Assembly (NCBI GenBank): GCA_963732795.1
Contig: CAVTAV010000006.1
Coordinates: forward strand, 248,001 to 312,000
Source of the DNA: CAVTAV01 sp963732795
GTDB taxonomy: Bacteria > Pseudomonadota > Alphaproteobacteria > CAVTAV01
Length of the DNA: 64,000 nt
Direction of reading: 5' to 3'
Positions within the stretch are counted from its first letter, which is position 1; every line of letters starts with the position of its first letter. The position numbers and the translations under genes were made by a program. The notes below the pieces were generated by a model. That model saw only the letters and a program-made list of their open reading frames with translations, was not told the origin of the DNA and did no database searches. This document shows positions 55,337-64,000 of this stretch, piece after piece.

Positions 55337-56780
55337 CTATTGCAGCGGAACCTTGATGACCTGGGATTCCATGAAGGTATGGAGGCCCATCACGCCGAGT
55401 TCGCGGCCGACGCCGGACTGCTTGAAGCCGCCGAAGGGAAGGTCCGCCTCGGAGCCGACATGGTGATTGACCCAGACCGTGCCGGCCTGGATTTGCTCGG
55501 CGACCTCGGCGCCCTTGTTGACGTCCTTGGTCCAGACGGAAGCGCAGAGGCCGTATTCGGTGTTGTTGGCCCGCTCGATCGCCTCGTCCACCGTCTTGTA
55601 TTTGAGGACCGGCAGGACGGGACCGAACTGCTCTTCCCGCACCAGCCGCGTGTCGTCCGTCGATATCGGCGACGATGGTCGGCGCGATGAAATAGCCCGG
55701 GCGGTTCAGGCGATGCCCGCCGGTCGTGATGCGGGCGGCCGGATGCTTGCGGGTGTCCTCGATGATGTCGAGAACCTTGTCGAACTGCATCTTGTTCTGC
55801 AGCGGGCCCATCTGGACGTCGGGCTCGAAGCCGTCGCCGACTTTCAGGCTCTGCGCCATCTTGGTGAACGCCTCGACCACCGGCTCGTAATGCTTCTCCG
55901 GCACGAAGACCCGCTTCACCGCCATGCAGATCTGGCCGCAATTCATGAACGCGCCCATGAACACGCTGGGGCATCATCTCTTCGAAATCGGCGTCGTCCA
56001 GGATGATCGCCGGATCGTTGCCGCCGAGCTCCAGGGTGACGCGCTTCAGGCTCTCCGCCGCGCTCGCCATGACCTTCTTGCCGGTCGCGGTGGAGCCGGT
56101 GAAGGTGATGCGGTCGATGCCCGGATGCTCGGTCATCCAGCGGCCGAGATCGTTGCCGCCGGCGACGACGTTGAGACACGCCGGGGGGCAGCATGTCGCG
56201 CGACACCTCGCCGAACAGCAGCGTCGCGAGCGGCGTATAGGGCGAGGGCTTCAGCACCATCGTGTTGCCGGTATAGAGCGCCTGGGCGATCTTGTGGGTG
56301 CCGAGCATGATCGGGAAATTCCACGGCGCGATGCCGCCGACCACGCCCATCGGATGATAGATCTGCTCGACCCGGTGGGTCTTATCGACGCGCAGGGTCT
56401 CGTTCTTCACCTCCAGATCGGCGAAGGCGCAAGCTCGTGCGCCGCGACGTTCATCTCGAACTTGGCGTTGGACAAGGGCTTGCCCTGCTCCTTGGTGAGG
56501 ACGATCGCGATGTCCTCCGCCTTCGCCTCGACCGCCTTGGCGAATTTATGCAGATAGTTCGCGCCGCTCGCCGAAGCTCAATTTGCTCCAGCTCTTGAAC
56601 GCCTTGCGCGCCGCCTGGACCGCCTTGTCGAGCTGATCCTTGGTCGCGTCGGGGCATTTGGCGAAGGGCTCGGCCGAGCGCCGGATTGATGACGTCGAAG
56701 CTCGCCGGGCTGGATTCGCCCTTGCCGTCGATCGTATGGGTAAACTCTCGGGTTTCGGGCGTGTGGGACGGGGTCGGCAT
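55337..56780 (-). CDS. NAD(P)-dependent aldehyde dehydrogenase (several frame changes)
   Basis: About 478 residues when pieces are joined. Visible blocks are SAEPFAKCPDATKDQLDKAVQAARKAFKSWSKL, VVGGIAPWNFPIML, ITFTGSTATGKKVMASAA, VTLELGGNDPAIILDDAD (general base Glu), FMNCGQICMAVKRVFV (catalytic Cys in GQIC) and EEQFGPVLPVLKY. Frame changes lie near 56685, 56570, 56430, 56180, 55965 and 55660; five of the six are explained by a single extra base. It belongs to the broad ALDH superfamily close to succinate-semialdehyde and benzaldehyde-type enzymes; the substrate is not predictable. Confidence 0.87.
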
Positions 56781-56993
56781 TGCGCATTCTCCTCCATCGG
56801 ATGGCTCCGCTCTCGGGAGGCGGCGAGATCGCGACGAGCGACAAAGCGACGGCGATACGCCGGCTTGAGGTCGCGTTCGCCCCCCCGAACAGGACAGAGC
56901 CTTAGGGCATAAATGTCTCTCGGGCGCGATATTAGACCCAAGCCCGCGGCGAACGCCACGGGTTATTGACGAGTCAGCATGGATTCGCGGGCG

Positions 56994-57959
56994 TTATGCC
57001 GCGGCCCCCGCACCTTCCGAGCGGCGGCGTTCGATCGCGTCCCAGATCAGGGCCGGAATATCGACCGGATCGAAGCGCTGGATTTCCTGGATGCCGGTCG
57101 GCGAGGTGACGTTGATCTCGGTGAGATAGTCGCCGATCACGTCGATGCCGACGAAGACGAGGCCGCGCTCGGCAAGCGCCGGGCCGATCGCCTCGCAGAT
57201 CTGGCGCTCGCGGTCGGTGAGGGTCGTCTTTTCCGCCCGGCCGCCGACATGGAGATTGGACCGCGCCTCGCCCTTGGCCGGCACCCGGTTCACCGCGCCG
57301 GCGAACTCGCCGTCCACCAGGATGATGCGCTTGTCGCCATGCCTGACGGCCGGCTCATAGCGCTGGATCACCATGGGCTCGCGGTAGATCTGGGTGAACA
57401 TCTCGACCAGCGCGTTCAGATTCTCGTCGTCCGGCCCGATATGGAACACGCCCGCCCCGCCATTGCCGAACAGCGGTTTGACGATGATGTCCTTGTGCTC
57501 GTCGCGGAACGCCGCGATCTCCGCCCGGTTGGAGGAGATGAGCGTCGGCGGCATCAGATCCGGGAAATGGGTGACGAACAGCTTCTCCGGCGCGTTCCGC
57601 ACGCTCACCGGATCGTTCACCACCAGCGTTTCGGGATGGATATGCTCCAGAATATGGGTCGCCGTGATATAGGCCATGTCGAAGGGCGGGTCCTGACGCA
57701 TCAGCACCACGTCCACCGTCGCGAGATCGAGCTTCTCCGGCCGCTCCGAGCGTGAACGGCGTCCGCCGGATCGCGCTTGACCGTCATCGGCCGCACCATG
57801 GCGTGAACCCGGCCATGGATGAAGGACAGGTCCCGCGGCAGGTAATGGAACAGCGCATGGCCCCGGCGCTGGGCTTCGAGCGCCAGCACATAGGTCGGAA
57901 TCGCCCTTGATGTCGATCCGATCCACCGGATCCATCTGGATGGCCACCGCCAGACTCAT
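56994..57959 (-). CDS. gshB: Glutathione synthetase (two frame changes)
   Basis: About 320 residues. MSLAVAIQMDPVDRIDIKGDS starts the protein. LEAQRRGHALFHYLPRDLSFIHGRVHA and DVVLMRQDPPFDMAYITATHILE follow, then the ATP-grasp domain VKPLFGNGGAGVFHI and FVGIDVIGDYLTEINVTSPTGIQEI. Frame changes lie near 57900 and 57750. It joins gamma-glutamylcysteine and glycine to make glutathione. It is downstream of the BON lipoprotein and yraN, an order conserved in alphaproteobacteria. Confidence 0.93.
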   Translation of the reverse strand: MSLAVAIQMDPVDRIDIKGDSDLCAGARSPAPGPCAVPLPAAGPVLHPWPGSRHGAADDGQARSGGRRSRSERPEKLDLATVDVVLMRQDPPFDMAYITATHILEHIHPETLVVNDPVSVRNAPEKLFVTHFPDLMPPTLISSNRAEIAAFRDEHKDIIVKPLFGNGGAGVFHIGPDDENLNALVEMFTQIYREPMVIQRYEPAVRHGDKRIILVDGEFAGAVNRVPAKGEARSNLHVGGRAEKTTLTDRERQICEAIGPALAERGLVFVGIDVIGDYLTEINVTSPTGIQEIQRFDPVDIPALIWDAIERRRSEGAGAAA

Positions 57960-57987
57960 GTGCCGCGATTTCTCCCCAGCCCCTTCC

Positions 57988-58060
57988 GTCATTCCCGCGA
58001 AAGCGGGAATCCATAATCCGCCGGCCGTCGCCTGGATCCCCGCTTTCGCGGGGATGACGA
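57988..58060. repeat. Dispersed palindromic repeat, copy 2 of the GCGAAAGC type
   Basis: A 73-bp element with the same ATTCCCGC-GAAA-GCGGGAAT hairpin and CCCCGC-TTTC-GCGGGG second hairpin as the copy at 5015-5087; only the central 25-30 bp differ. It lies between the BON lipoprotein gene and gshB. Confidence 0.85.
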
Positions 58061-58127
58061 CGACAGGCGCGTCATCAATCACCGGGCCCGGCGATCTGTC
58101 AAGCGGGGCGGTTGCCGGCGCGGAACG

Positions 58128-58757
58128 CTAGCTCGCCGCCGTCTTCTGCTCCGGCTCTTCACCCGGACCAGGCTGACGACTTTCTTCACGCCGCCGACCC
58201 GCCGGGCCTTGTCGGTGACGCTGTCGAGCTCCTGCGCGGCTCCGGGCAATGCCCATGAGGTAGACCACGCCGTTGACGGTCTCGACCTTGTAATTGACGT
58301 CCTTGGCCTTCTTGTCGCCGATGATCGCGGTGCGCACCCGCGTCGTGATCCAGGCGTCCTTGGCATAGCGGCCCGGGCCGCCGACATCGCCGACCTGGAT
58401 TTCGTTATGGACGTCTTTCACGTCCTTGAAGCCCCAGGCGACCTTGGCGGCGTCGATGCGGTCGTCCTGCGTATAAGCACCGCGCCGGTCAGCACGACAT
58501 GGCCCTCGATCACGGAGACACCGACGCGGCTGCCGAGATTCTCGTCCTCTTGTAGAGCGCCCGGCGAATGGAAAGATCGAGATTTTGGTCGCCGACGGCT
58601 TCCTTAACGGGCCTGTCCTGGGCCGCCGTGACCGCGACCGCCGCACCGGCGCCGACGACCACGGGCAACGCATCCCTGAGCGAGCCCGGCGAAACCCAGA
58701 AGCCCCGCGATCACAACGAGACGGCGGACAGCGCCCGGGCGCTATGAACTCTGTCAT
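58128..58757 (-). CDS. Dual BON-domain outer-membrane lipoprotein, DolP/YraP-like (several frame changes)
   Basis: About 210 residues. Reading across frame changes near the 5' end gives a lipoprotein signal (SLVVIAGLLGFAGLAQGC, lipobox LAQGC). The first BON domain is pieced from LDLSIRRAL and VSVIEGHVVLTGAV, and the second has WITTRVRTAIIGDKKAKDVNYKVETVNGVVYLMGIA. The end is VSLVRVKEPEQKTAAS. Frame changes lie near 58680, 58550, 58490, 58245 and 58165. In E. coli the homologous DolP keeps the outer membrane intact and sits beside yraN, lpoA and rsmI, all of which are nearby here. Confidence 0.8.
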   Translation of the reverse strand: MTEFIAPGRCPPSRCDRGASGFRRARSGMRCPWSSAPVRRSRSRRPRTGPLRKPSATKISIFPFAGRSTRGRESRQPRRCLRDRGPCRADRRGAYTQDDRIDAAKVAWGFKDVKDVHNEIQVGDVGGPGRYAKDAWITTRVRTAIIGDKKAKDVNYKVETVNGVVYLMGIARSRAGARQRHRQGPAGRRREESRQPGPGEEPEQKTAAS

Positions 58758-58769
58758 AGTTCCTCATCC

Positions 58770-59155
58770 CTATTGGGCCCCCGTGTCCCATGCGCCCACG
58801 ACGTGGGTTGGTAAATGGCGCGATACCATAAGCACGGCGTCAAATCTACAGGTGAATGCGGCGAAATCCGGGCGGGACGTCAGAAACCAGCCGGCGGCGC
58901 GGGCGATCCGGGCCTGCTGGCGCGGGGTGATGGCATCCGCGGCCTCGCCCTTCGACGGCCTGACCTTGACCTCGACGAAGACGAGCGTACGGCCGCGCCG
59001 GGCGATCAGATCGATCTCGCCGACCGGCGTCTTGAAGCCCGTCGCCACGATCCGATAGCCCTTGAGCCGAAGCCACCACGCCGCAAGCCACTTCGGCGCT
59101 CCGGCCCGATCGGTAGGCCTTGCGGCGCGTCTCGGTCGTTGCGCGCGCCCGCCAT
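58770..59155 (-). CDS. yraN: UPF0102 endonuclease-like protein YraN (two frame changes)
   Basis: About 127 residues. The conserved core is LAAWWLRLKGYRIVATGFKTPVGEIDLIARRGRTLVFVEVKVRPS, with the endonuclease-like E-I-D...E-V-K catalytic pattern. The upstream lead MAGARTTETRRKAYRSGRSAE appears after removing one base near 59143 and one (a G in GAAGTGG) near 59092. The function is unproven; Holliday-junction resolvase-like fold. It sits next to the BON lipoprotein and near rsmI and the LpoA-like gene, the usual context. Confidence 0.87.
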
Positions 59156-59157
59156 GC

Positions 59158-59931
59158 CTATTCCTTCAGCCGGTAGCCGGTCTTGAAGATCCAGATCAGG
59201 AGCGAGAGGCAGATGCCAAGGAACAGCGCCGTGAAGCCGAGGCTCGTCGCCGACGCTGACATCGCCCTTGTCGAAGAAGCTCCAGCGGAAGCCGCTGACG
59301 AGATAGACGACCGGGTTGAACAGGCTCACCGTGCGCCAGGTGGCGCGGCAGCATGTCGATCGAATAGAAGGCGCCGCCGAGGAAGGTCAGCGGCATCACG
59401 ATCAGCATGGGGATGAAGCTCAGCTGCTCGAAGCTCTTGGCCCAGATGCCGATGATGAAGCCGAACATGCTGAAGGCGATCGAGGTCAACACCAGGAAGG
59501 ACGCGACCCAGACCGGATGCTGCGACGTCGAGCGTCGACGAAGAAGGACGACGGTGGCGAGCACGATGCAGGCCGAGCACGATGGATTTGGTCGCCGCCG
59601 CGCCGACATAGCCGATGATGATCTCGATCGCGCTGATCGGGGCCGAAAGGATCTCGTATTTCGTGCCGGTGAATTTCGGCAAGTAGATGCCGAAGGAGGC
59701 GTTGGAGATGCTCTCGGTCATGAGCAGCAGCATGATCAGGCCGGGCACGATGAAGGCGCCGTATTGCACGCCGCCGACGGTCTGGATCCGCGACGCGATC
59801 GCGCCGCCGAACACGACGAAATAAAGCGACGTGCTGATCACCGGCGTCGCGATCGATGCCCCAGACGTGCGCAAGGTGCGCGCCATCTCGAAGTGATAGA
59901 TCGCCCAGACGCCGTAGGCGTTGACGCTCAT
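59158..59931 (-). CDS. ABC-2 type transporter permease (several frame changes)
   Basis: About 255 residues with six hydrophobic segments. The start is MSVNAYGVWAIYHFEMARTLRTSGASIATPVISTSLYFVVFG. YGAFIVPGLIMLLLMTESISNASFGIYLPKFTGTKYEILSAPISAIEIIIGYV and SFEQLSFIPMLIVMPLTFLGGAFYSIDMLP match the ABC-2 exporters of the NodJ/YadH type. The end is GICLSLLIWIFKTGYRLKE. Frame changes lie near 59585, 59525, 59335 and 59255. Its ATG overlaps the stop of the ATPase gene (ATGA). The cargo is unknown; lipid, polysaccharide and drug exporters share this form. Confidence 0.83.
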
Positions 59932-60909
59932 GCCGCGGGCCTCCGCGGTGTCGTGGACGAGGTCGACGAAGATTTCCTCGAGCGAGCTTTCGCGAGGTTT
60001 CGAGGTCCCGGAAGCCGATGTCGAGCTCGGCCAGAGCGTGCGCAGCAGCGACGGGATTTCCGGTATGCTCGGCATTGGCGTCGAACTCGTAGACCAGGGT
60101 CGTGCCGTCGTCCTTGAGCGCGAGGTTCCAGTCGCCGAGCGCGGGCGGCACGGCGCGTCAAAGGCTCATGGAGATGAAATCAGATTGCCGCTTGCCGAGC
60201 TTCTTCATCAGCGCGGTCTTCTCGTCGACGAGAGAACACGTCGCCCTTGCGGATGATGCCGACGCGGTCGGCCATTTCCTCGGCTTCCTCGATATAATGC
60301 GTGGTGAGGATGATGGTGACGCCGCGCTCGCGGAGCGTGCGGACCAGCTTCCACATGTCCTTGCGCAGTTCGACATCGACGCCGGCGGTCGGCTCGTCGA
60401 GGAACAGGATGTCGGGCTCGTGCGCCAGCGCCTTGGCGATGATGACCCGGCGCTTCATGCCGCCCGAAAGCTCCATCACCTTGGCCTTGCGCTTGTCCCA
60501 CAGCGAGAGGTCGCGCAAGCAGCTGCTCGATATAGGCCGCGTTCGGCGCCTTGCCGAACAGCCCGCGGCTGAAGTTCACGGTCGAGAGCACGGTCTCGAA
60601 CATGTCGACCGCCAGTTCCTGGGGCACCAGCCCGATCCTCTCGCGGGCGCTTCTGTAGTCGCGGATATTGTCGTGCCCCTCGACCAGCACCTGGCCCGCG
60701 GTCGGCGTCACGAGGCCGCAGATGATGTTGATCAATGTCGTCTTTCCCGCGCCGTTCGGACCCAGCAGCGCGAAGATCTCGCCTTTTCTGATCTCAAGAT
60801 CGACGTTCTCCAGCGCTTTCACGCCATTTGCGTAGGATTTGGAGAGGCCGGAGATGGCGATGACGGATGACACGGGGAGATCGATCCTCAAAGTAGCGGC
60901 GCGCATCAT
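59928..60909 (-). CDS. ABC transporter ATP-binding protein (several frame changes)
   Basis: About 325 residues. ISGLSKSYANGVKALENVDLEIRKGEIFALLGPNGAGKTTLINIICGLVTP carries Walker A (GPNGAGKT). LSGGMKRRVIIAKALAHEPDILFLDEPTAGVD has the ABC signature and Walker B, and TTHYIEEAEEMADRVGII the H-loop. The C-terminal extension (WNLALKDDGTTLVYEFDANAE to SSLEEIFVDLVHD) is usual for this exporter group. Frame changes lie near 60520, 60235, 60155, 60045 and 59997. It is coupled to the permease gene downstream. Confidence 0.87.
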
Positions 60910-60956
60910 CGACGCAGGGCGGACAGGTTACAAGCGAATTTTGACCGATGTCACAC

Positions 60957-61880
60957 TTACCGCTCAGATTTCAGCGCCAAGGCCCGGGCATAAACCTCGC
61001 GCCGCGGCAGGCCGGTCTCGGCCGCGACCTTGGCGACGGCTTCTTTGAGTGACGCCGTTTCCAGCGCAGCGCGCAAAGCCGCATCGAGATCGACCGCCTC
61101 GCCGGCCTTGCCTTCGGGCGGGCCGATGACGACGACGATCTCGCCCTTGGGCGCGCCGGCTTCGGCGTAATGCGCCGACAGGTCGCGACAAGCGGCGCGC
61201 GGCGGATTTCCTCGTAGAGCTTGGTCAGCTCGCGGGCGATGGCGGCCGGGCGGTCGCCGAGAATGTCGCGCGGCATCGTCGAGGGATTCGGCGAGGCGCT
61301 TGGGCGATTCGTAGAACACCAGCGTCGCGTCGATCTTCGCCAGAGTCCTGGAGCCAGGCGCGCCGGGCGGCCTGTTTGGGGGGCGCGAAGCCCGCGAACA
61401 GGAAGCGGTCGGTCGGCAGGCCCGCCAGGGTCAAGGCCGTGATCACCGCCGAGGGACCCGGCGCGGCGGTGACCGGAATCCCGCGTGCGACGGCCTCGCG
61501 GATCAGCTTGTAGCCGGGATCGGCGATGGTCGGCGTGCCGGCATCCGAAACCAGCGCGATGCGGGCCCCGCCCTCCAGTTTCTCAAGGATTTCCGGCCGC
61601 ACTTTTGCCGCATTATGATCGTGATATGGCGCGGTTCGGGCGGCGATCCCGTGCAGGCTCAGAAGCTTCGCGGTCACCCGCGTGTCCTCGCAGAGCACGA
61701 GATCGACGCCCCGCAAAATATCGAGCGCCCTCAGGGTGATGTCGGCGCTATTGCCGATCGGCGTGGCGGTAACATACAGTCCGGGCGCGAGGGAGCCGAT
61801 CGCCGCGGGACGGGTGGCCGAGCTCGTGATGGGTGCCGCGACATGAGGGCCGGCCTTGCCGCCATCGCGGCGCGCATGGG
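60957..61880 (-). CDS. rsmI: 16S rRNA (cytidine(1402)-2'-O)-methyltransferase (frame changes)
   Basis: About 300 residues. GLYVTATPIGNSADITLRALDIL is the RsmI start motif, followed by VLCEDTRVTAKLL, IALVSDAGTPTIADPGYKLIREAV and VTAAPGPSAVITALTLAGLPTDRFLFAGF. The end is FYESPKRLAESLDD then KGEIVVVIGPPEG to LPRREVYARALALKSE. Frame changes lie near 61855, 61340, 61275 and 61195. The start is uncertain: an ATG cluster at about 61850-61885 lies in another frame. It is divergent from the LpoA-like gene, as in many proteobacteria. Confidence 0.9.
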
Positions 61881-61919
61881 AACGAGGGAACAGTTAGGAC
61901 CTGTGGCGAAAGGATAGAG

Positions 61920-63314
61920 GTGTTGCGCTCAGGGTCAAATCTCTCTCGCCAGGACCGGGCTTTCGCGCGCGTGCGCCGCCATCCTTCTCTGCGGCTTTCT
62001 GGCGGCCTGCGCGACCACGAGTCCGAGCCCGGCGCTCCGTCGAAGCGGGTCAGCGGTCGGCCGAACCCCAACAGCCATCCCTCGAACAGCCGACCGCCCA
62101 GCGTCACCATGCCGGGCCCGGCGAGCCGATCAAGATCGGGCTCCTGCTGCCCATGACCGGTCGCGGCGCGGCGATCGGCAAGATTCTTCTCGAATCGGCG
62201 CAGATGGCGTTCTTCGAGATCGGCGACGACCGGCTCGTGCTCATCCCGCGCGATACCGGCGACACGCCCGAACAGGCCGCCGCGGCGACCCAGGAGCTCC
62301 TGAACCAGGGGGTCGAGGTCATTCTCGGACCCTATTTCAGCGCCAGCGTTACCGCCGCCGCGCCGATCGCCAATCAGGCCGGGGTCAACCTGATCGCCTT
62401 CTCGAATTCGCGCGACGTGGCGCGGCCCGGCGCCTATCTCATGGGATTCCTGCCCGGCGCCGAGGTCAACCGGATCGTCGATTACGCGCGCTCCCAGGGC
62501 TTGAAGCGCTTCGCCGCGCTCATTCCGGCGAGCCCCTATGGCACCCTGGCGCTGCAGACCTTCCAGAAGGCGGTCATGGCCGATGGCGGGAGCCTCGCCA
62601 AGATCGAGAATCTATCCCCGCGACACGTCGGGCCTCGACGATTTCGTGCGCCGCCTCGGCGATTACGACGCCCGCGAAAAACTCCTCGCCCAGGACAAGG
62701 CGGATTTGAGGCGCTACGGCGACGACGACCTAGCCCATGACGCGCTTGCGGATCTCGCCCAGCGCGAGACCCTGGGCACTGTCGATTTCGACGCCGTGTT
62801 CATCCCCGAAGGCGGGATCGTGCTCCGCGCGCTGGCCCCGCTCCTTCCCTATTACGATATCGATCCGGCCCATATCCGGCTGTCTGGGAACCGGGCTGTG
62901 GGACGATCCCAACGTGGCGCGCGAGCCCGCCATGATCGGCGGCTGGTTCGCCGCGCCCGAGCCTGCCGCCGCCAAGGTCTTCGCCGCGCCGTTTCGCCAA
63001 GACCTTCGGCGCCTCGCCGCCCCGGATCGCGAGCCTCGCCTATGACGCCATGGCGCTCGCGGCGGTGCTCTCCAAGGACCCGCCGGAGAAGCGCTTCTCC
63101 GCCGCCGCCATCACCGATCCCAACGGCTTCAAGGGCGTCGACGGCGTCATCCGGTTCAACCCGGACGGCACCTCGGACCGGGGATCTCGCCGTGCTCGAG
63201 GTCGAAAAGACCGGCTTCGACGTCATCAGCCCGGCCCCCAACTCCTTCCGGACGGCCGAAGCCAAGCCGGATGCGCTGGAGCAGCCCGGCGTTACGCAGC
63301 AGGCGCTGAAATAA
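61920..63314 (+). CDS. LpoA/LppC-like penicillin-binding protein activator lipoprotein (several frame changes)
   Basis: About 460 residues. A lipoprotein signal is visible across a frame change near 61985 (CAAILLCGFLAACATTSPSP, lipobox LAAC). The periplasmic-binding fold starts IKIGLLLPMTGRGAAIGKILLESAQMAFFEIGDDRLVLIPRDTGDTPEQAAAAT. It continues with VEVILGPYFSASVTAAAPIANQAGVNLIAFSNSRDVA and ends FRTAEAKPDALEQPGVTQQALK. Further frame changes lie near 62625, 62890, 63000 and 63178. In E. coli LpoA activates PBP1A; the alphaproteobacterial form has only the binding-protein domain. The start is a GTG at 61920 or a TTG at 61923 after AAAGGA. Confidence 0.83.
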
Positions 63315-63351
63315 GACGCACCTACGATTATGACGAGGTGCGAAGCAAGCC

Positions 63352-64000
63352 TCAGCCGCCCAGCATCACTTTCAGAACGGAATTCAGACCCGGCGGCCCT
63401 TCTGGGTGGCGGCGATGCGGTGCGGCGTGTAGTCGATCAGCCCGTCGTCGATCAGGAGGACGAGCGTGCGCGGCCGATGAAATCCTCGATCTTCTTGCCG
63501 GTCACTTCCCGGAACCGGGCGGCATCGACGCCTTCGGCGAGCCTCATCCCCATCATCAGCATCTCGGCGCCGCATTCGTCCGGGTCGAGGGTCTGGGATT
63601 CGTCGGTCCCGTCGCCCCGGCGCTCGACGAATTTGAGCCAGGTCTCGGGGCTGCGCTTCTGGCGGAACGCGGTGGGCCCCACCTCGCTGCCATTGAGGCC
63701 CGGCCGTCGCGCACATTGAGCCGGCCATGGGCGCCGGGGCCGATGCCGGCATATTCGCCGTAGCGCCAATAGGTCAGGTTGTGGCGGCTTTCGCCGCCGG
63801 GCCGGGCGTGGTTCGAGACCTCGTAGGCCGGAAGGCCGGCCGCGGCGGTGATCTCCTGGGTGGCCTCGAACATGTCGGCGCAGCTCGTCGTCCGAAGGGA
63901 CTTTCAGGCTGCCCCGCTTCGCCATGGCGTAGAACGGCGTGCCGCGCTCCAGGGTGAGCTGGTAGAGCGAGAGATGGTCGTCGGCGAGCGCGAGCGCGCG
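63352..64000 (-). CDS. hemW: HemW-like radical SAM protein, C-terminal part (partial; frame changes)
   Basis: The 5' part is beyond the right edge. Readable segments are DHLSLYQLTLERGTPFYAMAKRGSLKVPSDDE, MFEATQEITAAAGLPAYEVSNHARPGGESRHNLTYWRYGEYAGIGPGAHGRL, then EMLMMGMRLAEGVDAARFREVTGK and LVLLIDDGLIDYTPHRIAATQKGRRVLNSVLKVMLGG before the stop at 63352. This is the HemW/oxygen-independent coproporphyrinogen oxidase-like pattern; HemW binds and delivers heme. Frame changes lie near 63885, 63705, 63470 and 63392. It converges on the LpoA-like gene; hemW near rsmI/yraN is common in alphaproteobacteria. Confidence 0.88.

Overview
The window is GC-rich DNA from an alphaproteobacterium, most likely a Rhodospirillales-type lineage. 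The placement rests on gene order and protein types: a MucR/Ros regulator beside a Fur that lacks the usual CxxC, a PraR-like XRE regulator between lnt and metK, and the runs maeB/mutS-glnD-murJ-trpS, tsaB-rimI-mucR-fur-miaB-phoH-ybeY-corC-lnt, and metK-trmB / rimP-nusA-ylxR-infB-rbfA-truB-rpsO-pnp. No rRNA, tRNA, CRISPR array, transposase or phage gene was seen.

Layout. 0-1.4 kb: a nitronate monooxygenase family gene cut by the left edge. 1.5-10.9 kb: the leftward translation operon rimP to pnp, behind a clear intrinsic terminator. 11-26 kb: a long leftward housekeeping run of RNA and tRNA modification, envelope lipoprotein acylation, metal and general regulators, and a large seven-helix HD-family membrane protein whose metal site looks destroyed. 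26-29.5 kb: an inserted-looking patch with a polysaccharide deacetylase and a Fic AMPylase of lower GC with a palindrome-rich promoter. 29.4-38 kb: trpS, murJ, glnD, mutS leftward, with maeB divergent. 40-44 kb: a PAS histidine kinase converging on a Pit phosphate transporter that has a Pho box. 44-56.8 kb: accessory genes (AmpG-like permease, TipAS-type MerR regulator with a 19-bp-spacer promoter, tannase-family and HSL-family esterases, comM, small unknowns, an ECF41 sigma factor with its carboxymuconolactone decarboxylase partner and a textbook ECF41 promoter, aldehyde dehydrogenase). 57-64 kb: gshB, a BON lipoprotein, yraN, an ABC-2 exporter, rsmI, an LpoA-like lipoprotein and hemW, resembling the E. 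coli yraLMNP neighbourhood.

An important caveat: about 18 genes, many of them essential (trpS, nusA, murJ, trmB, gshB), are broken by one or more frame changes, most of them explained by a single inserted base. The density rises after 55 kb. Insertion-biased assembly error is the best explanation, so these genes are given as single CDS spans and not as pseudogenes.

The most interesting biology is the apparently metal-dead PgpH-type HD protein; the ECF41/CMD unit with an exact promoter match; the Fic gene with three AT-rich half-sites; the MerR and Pho operators; and two families of structured intergenic repeats, one of them inside the infB-rbfA-truB operon.
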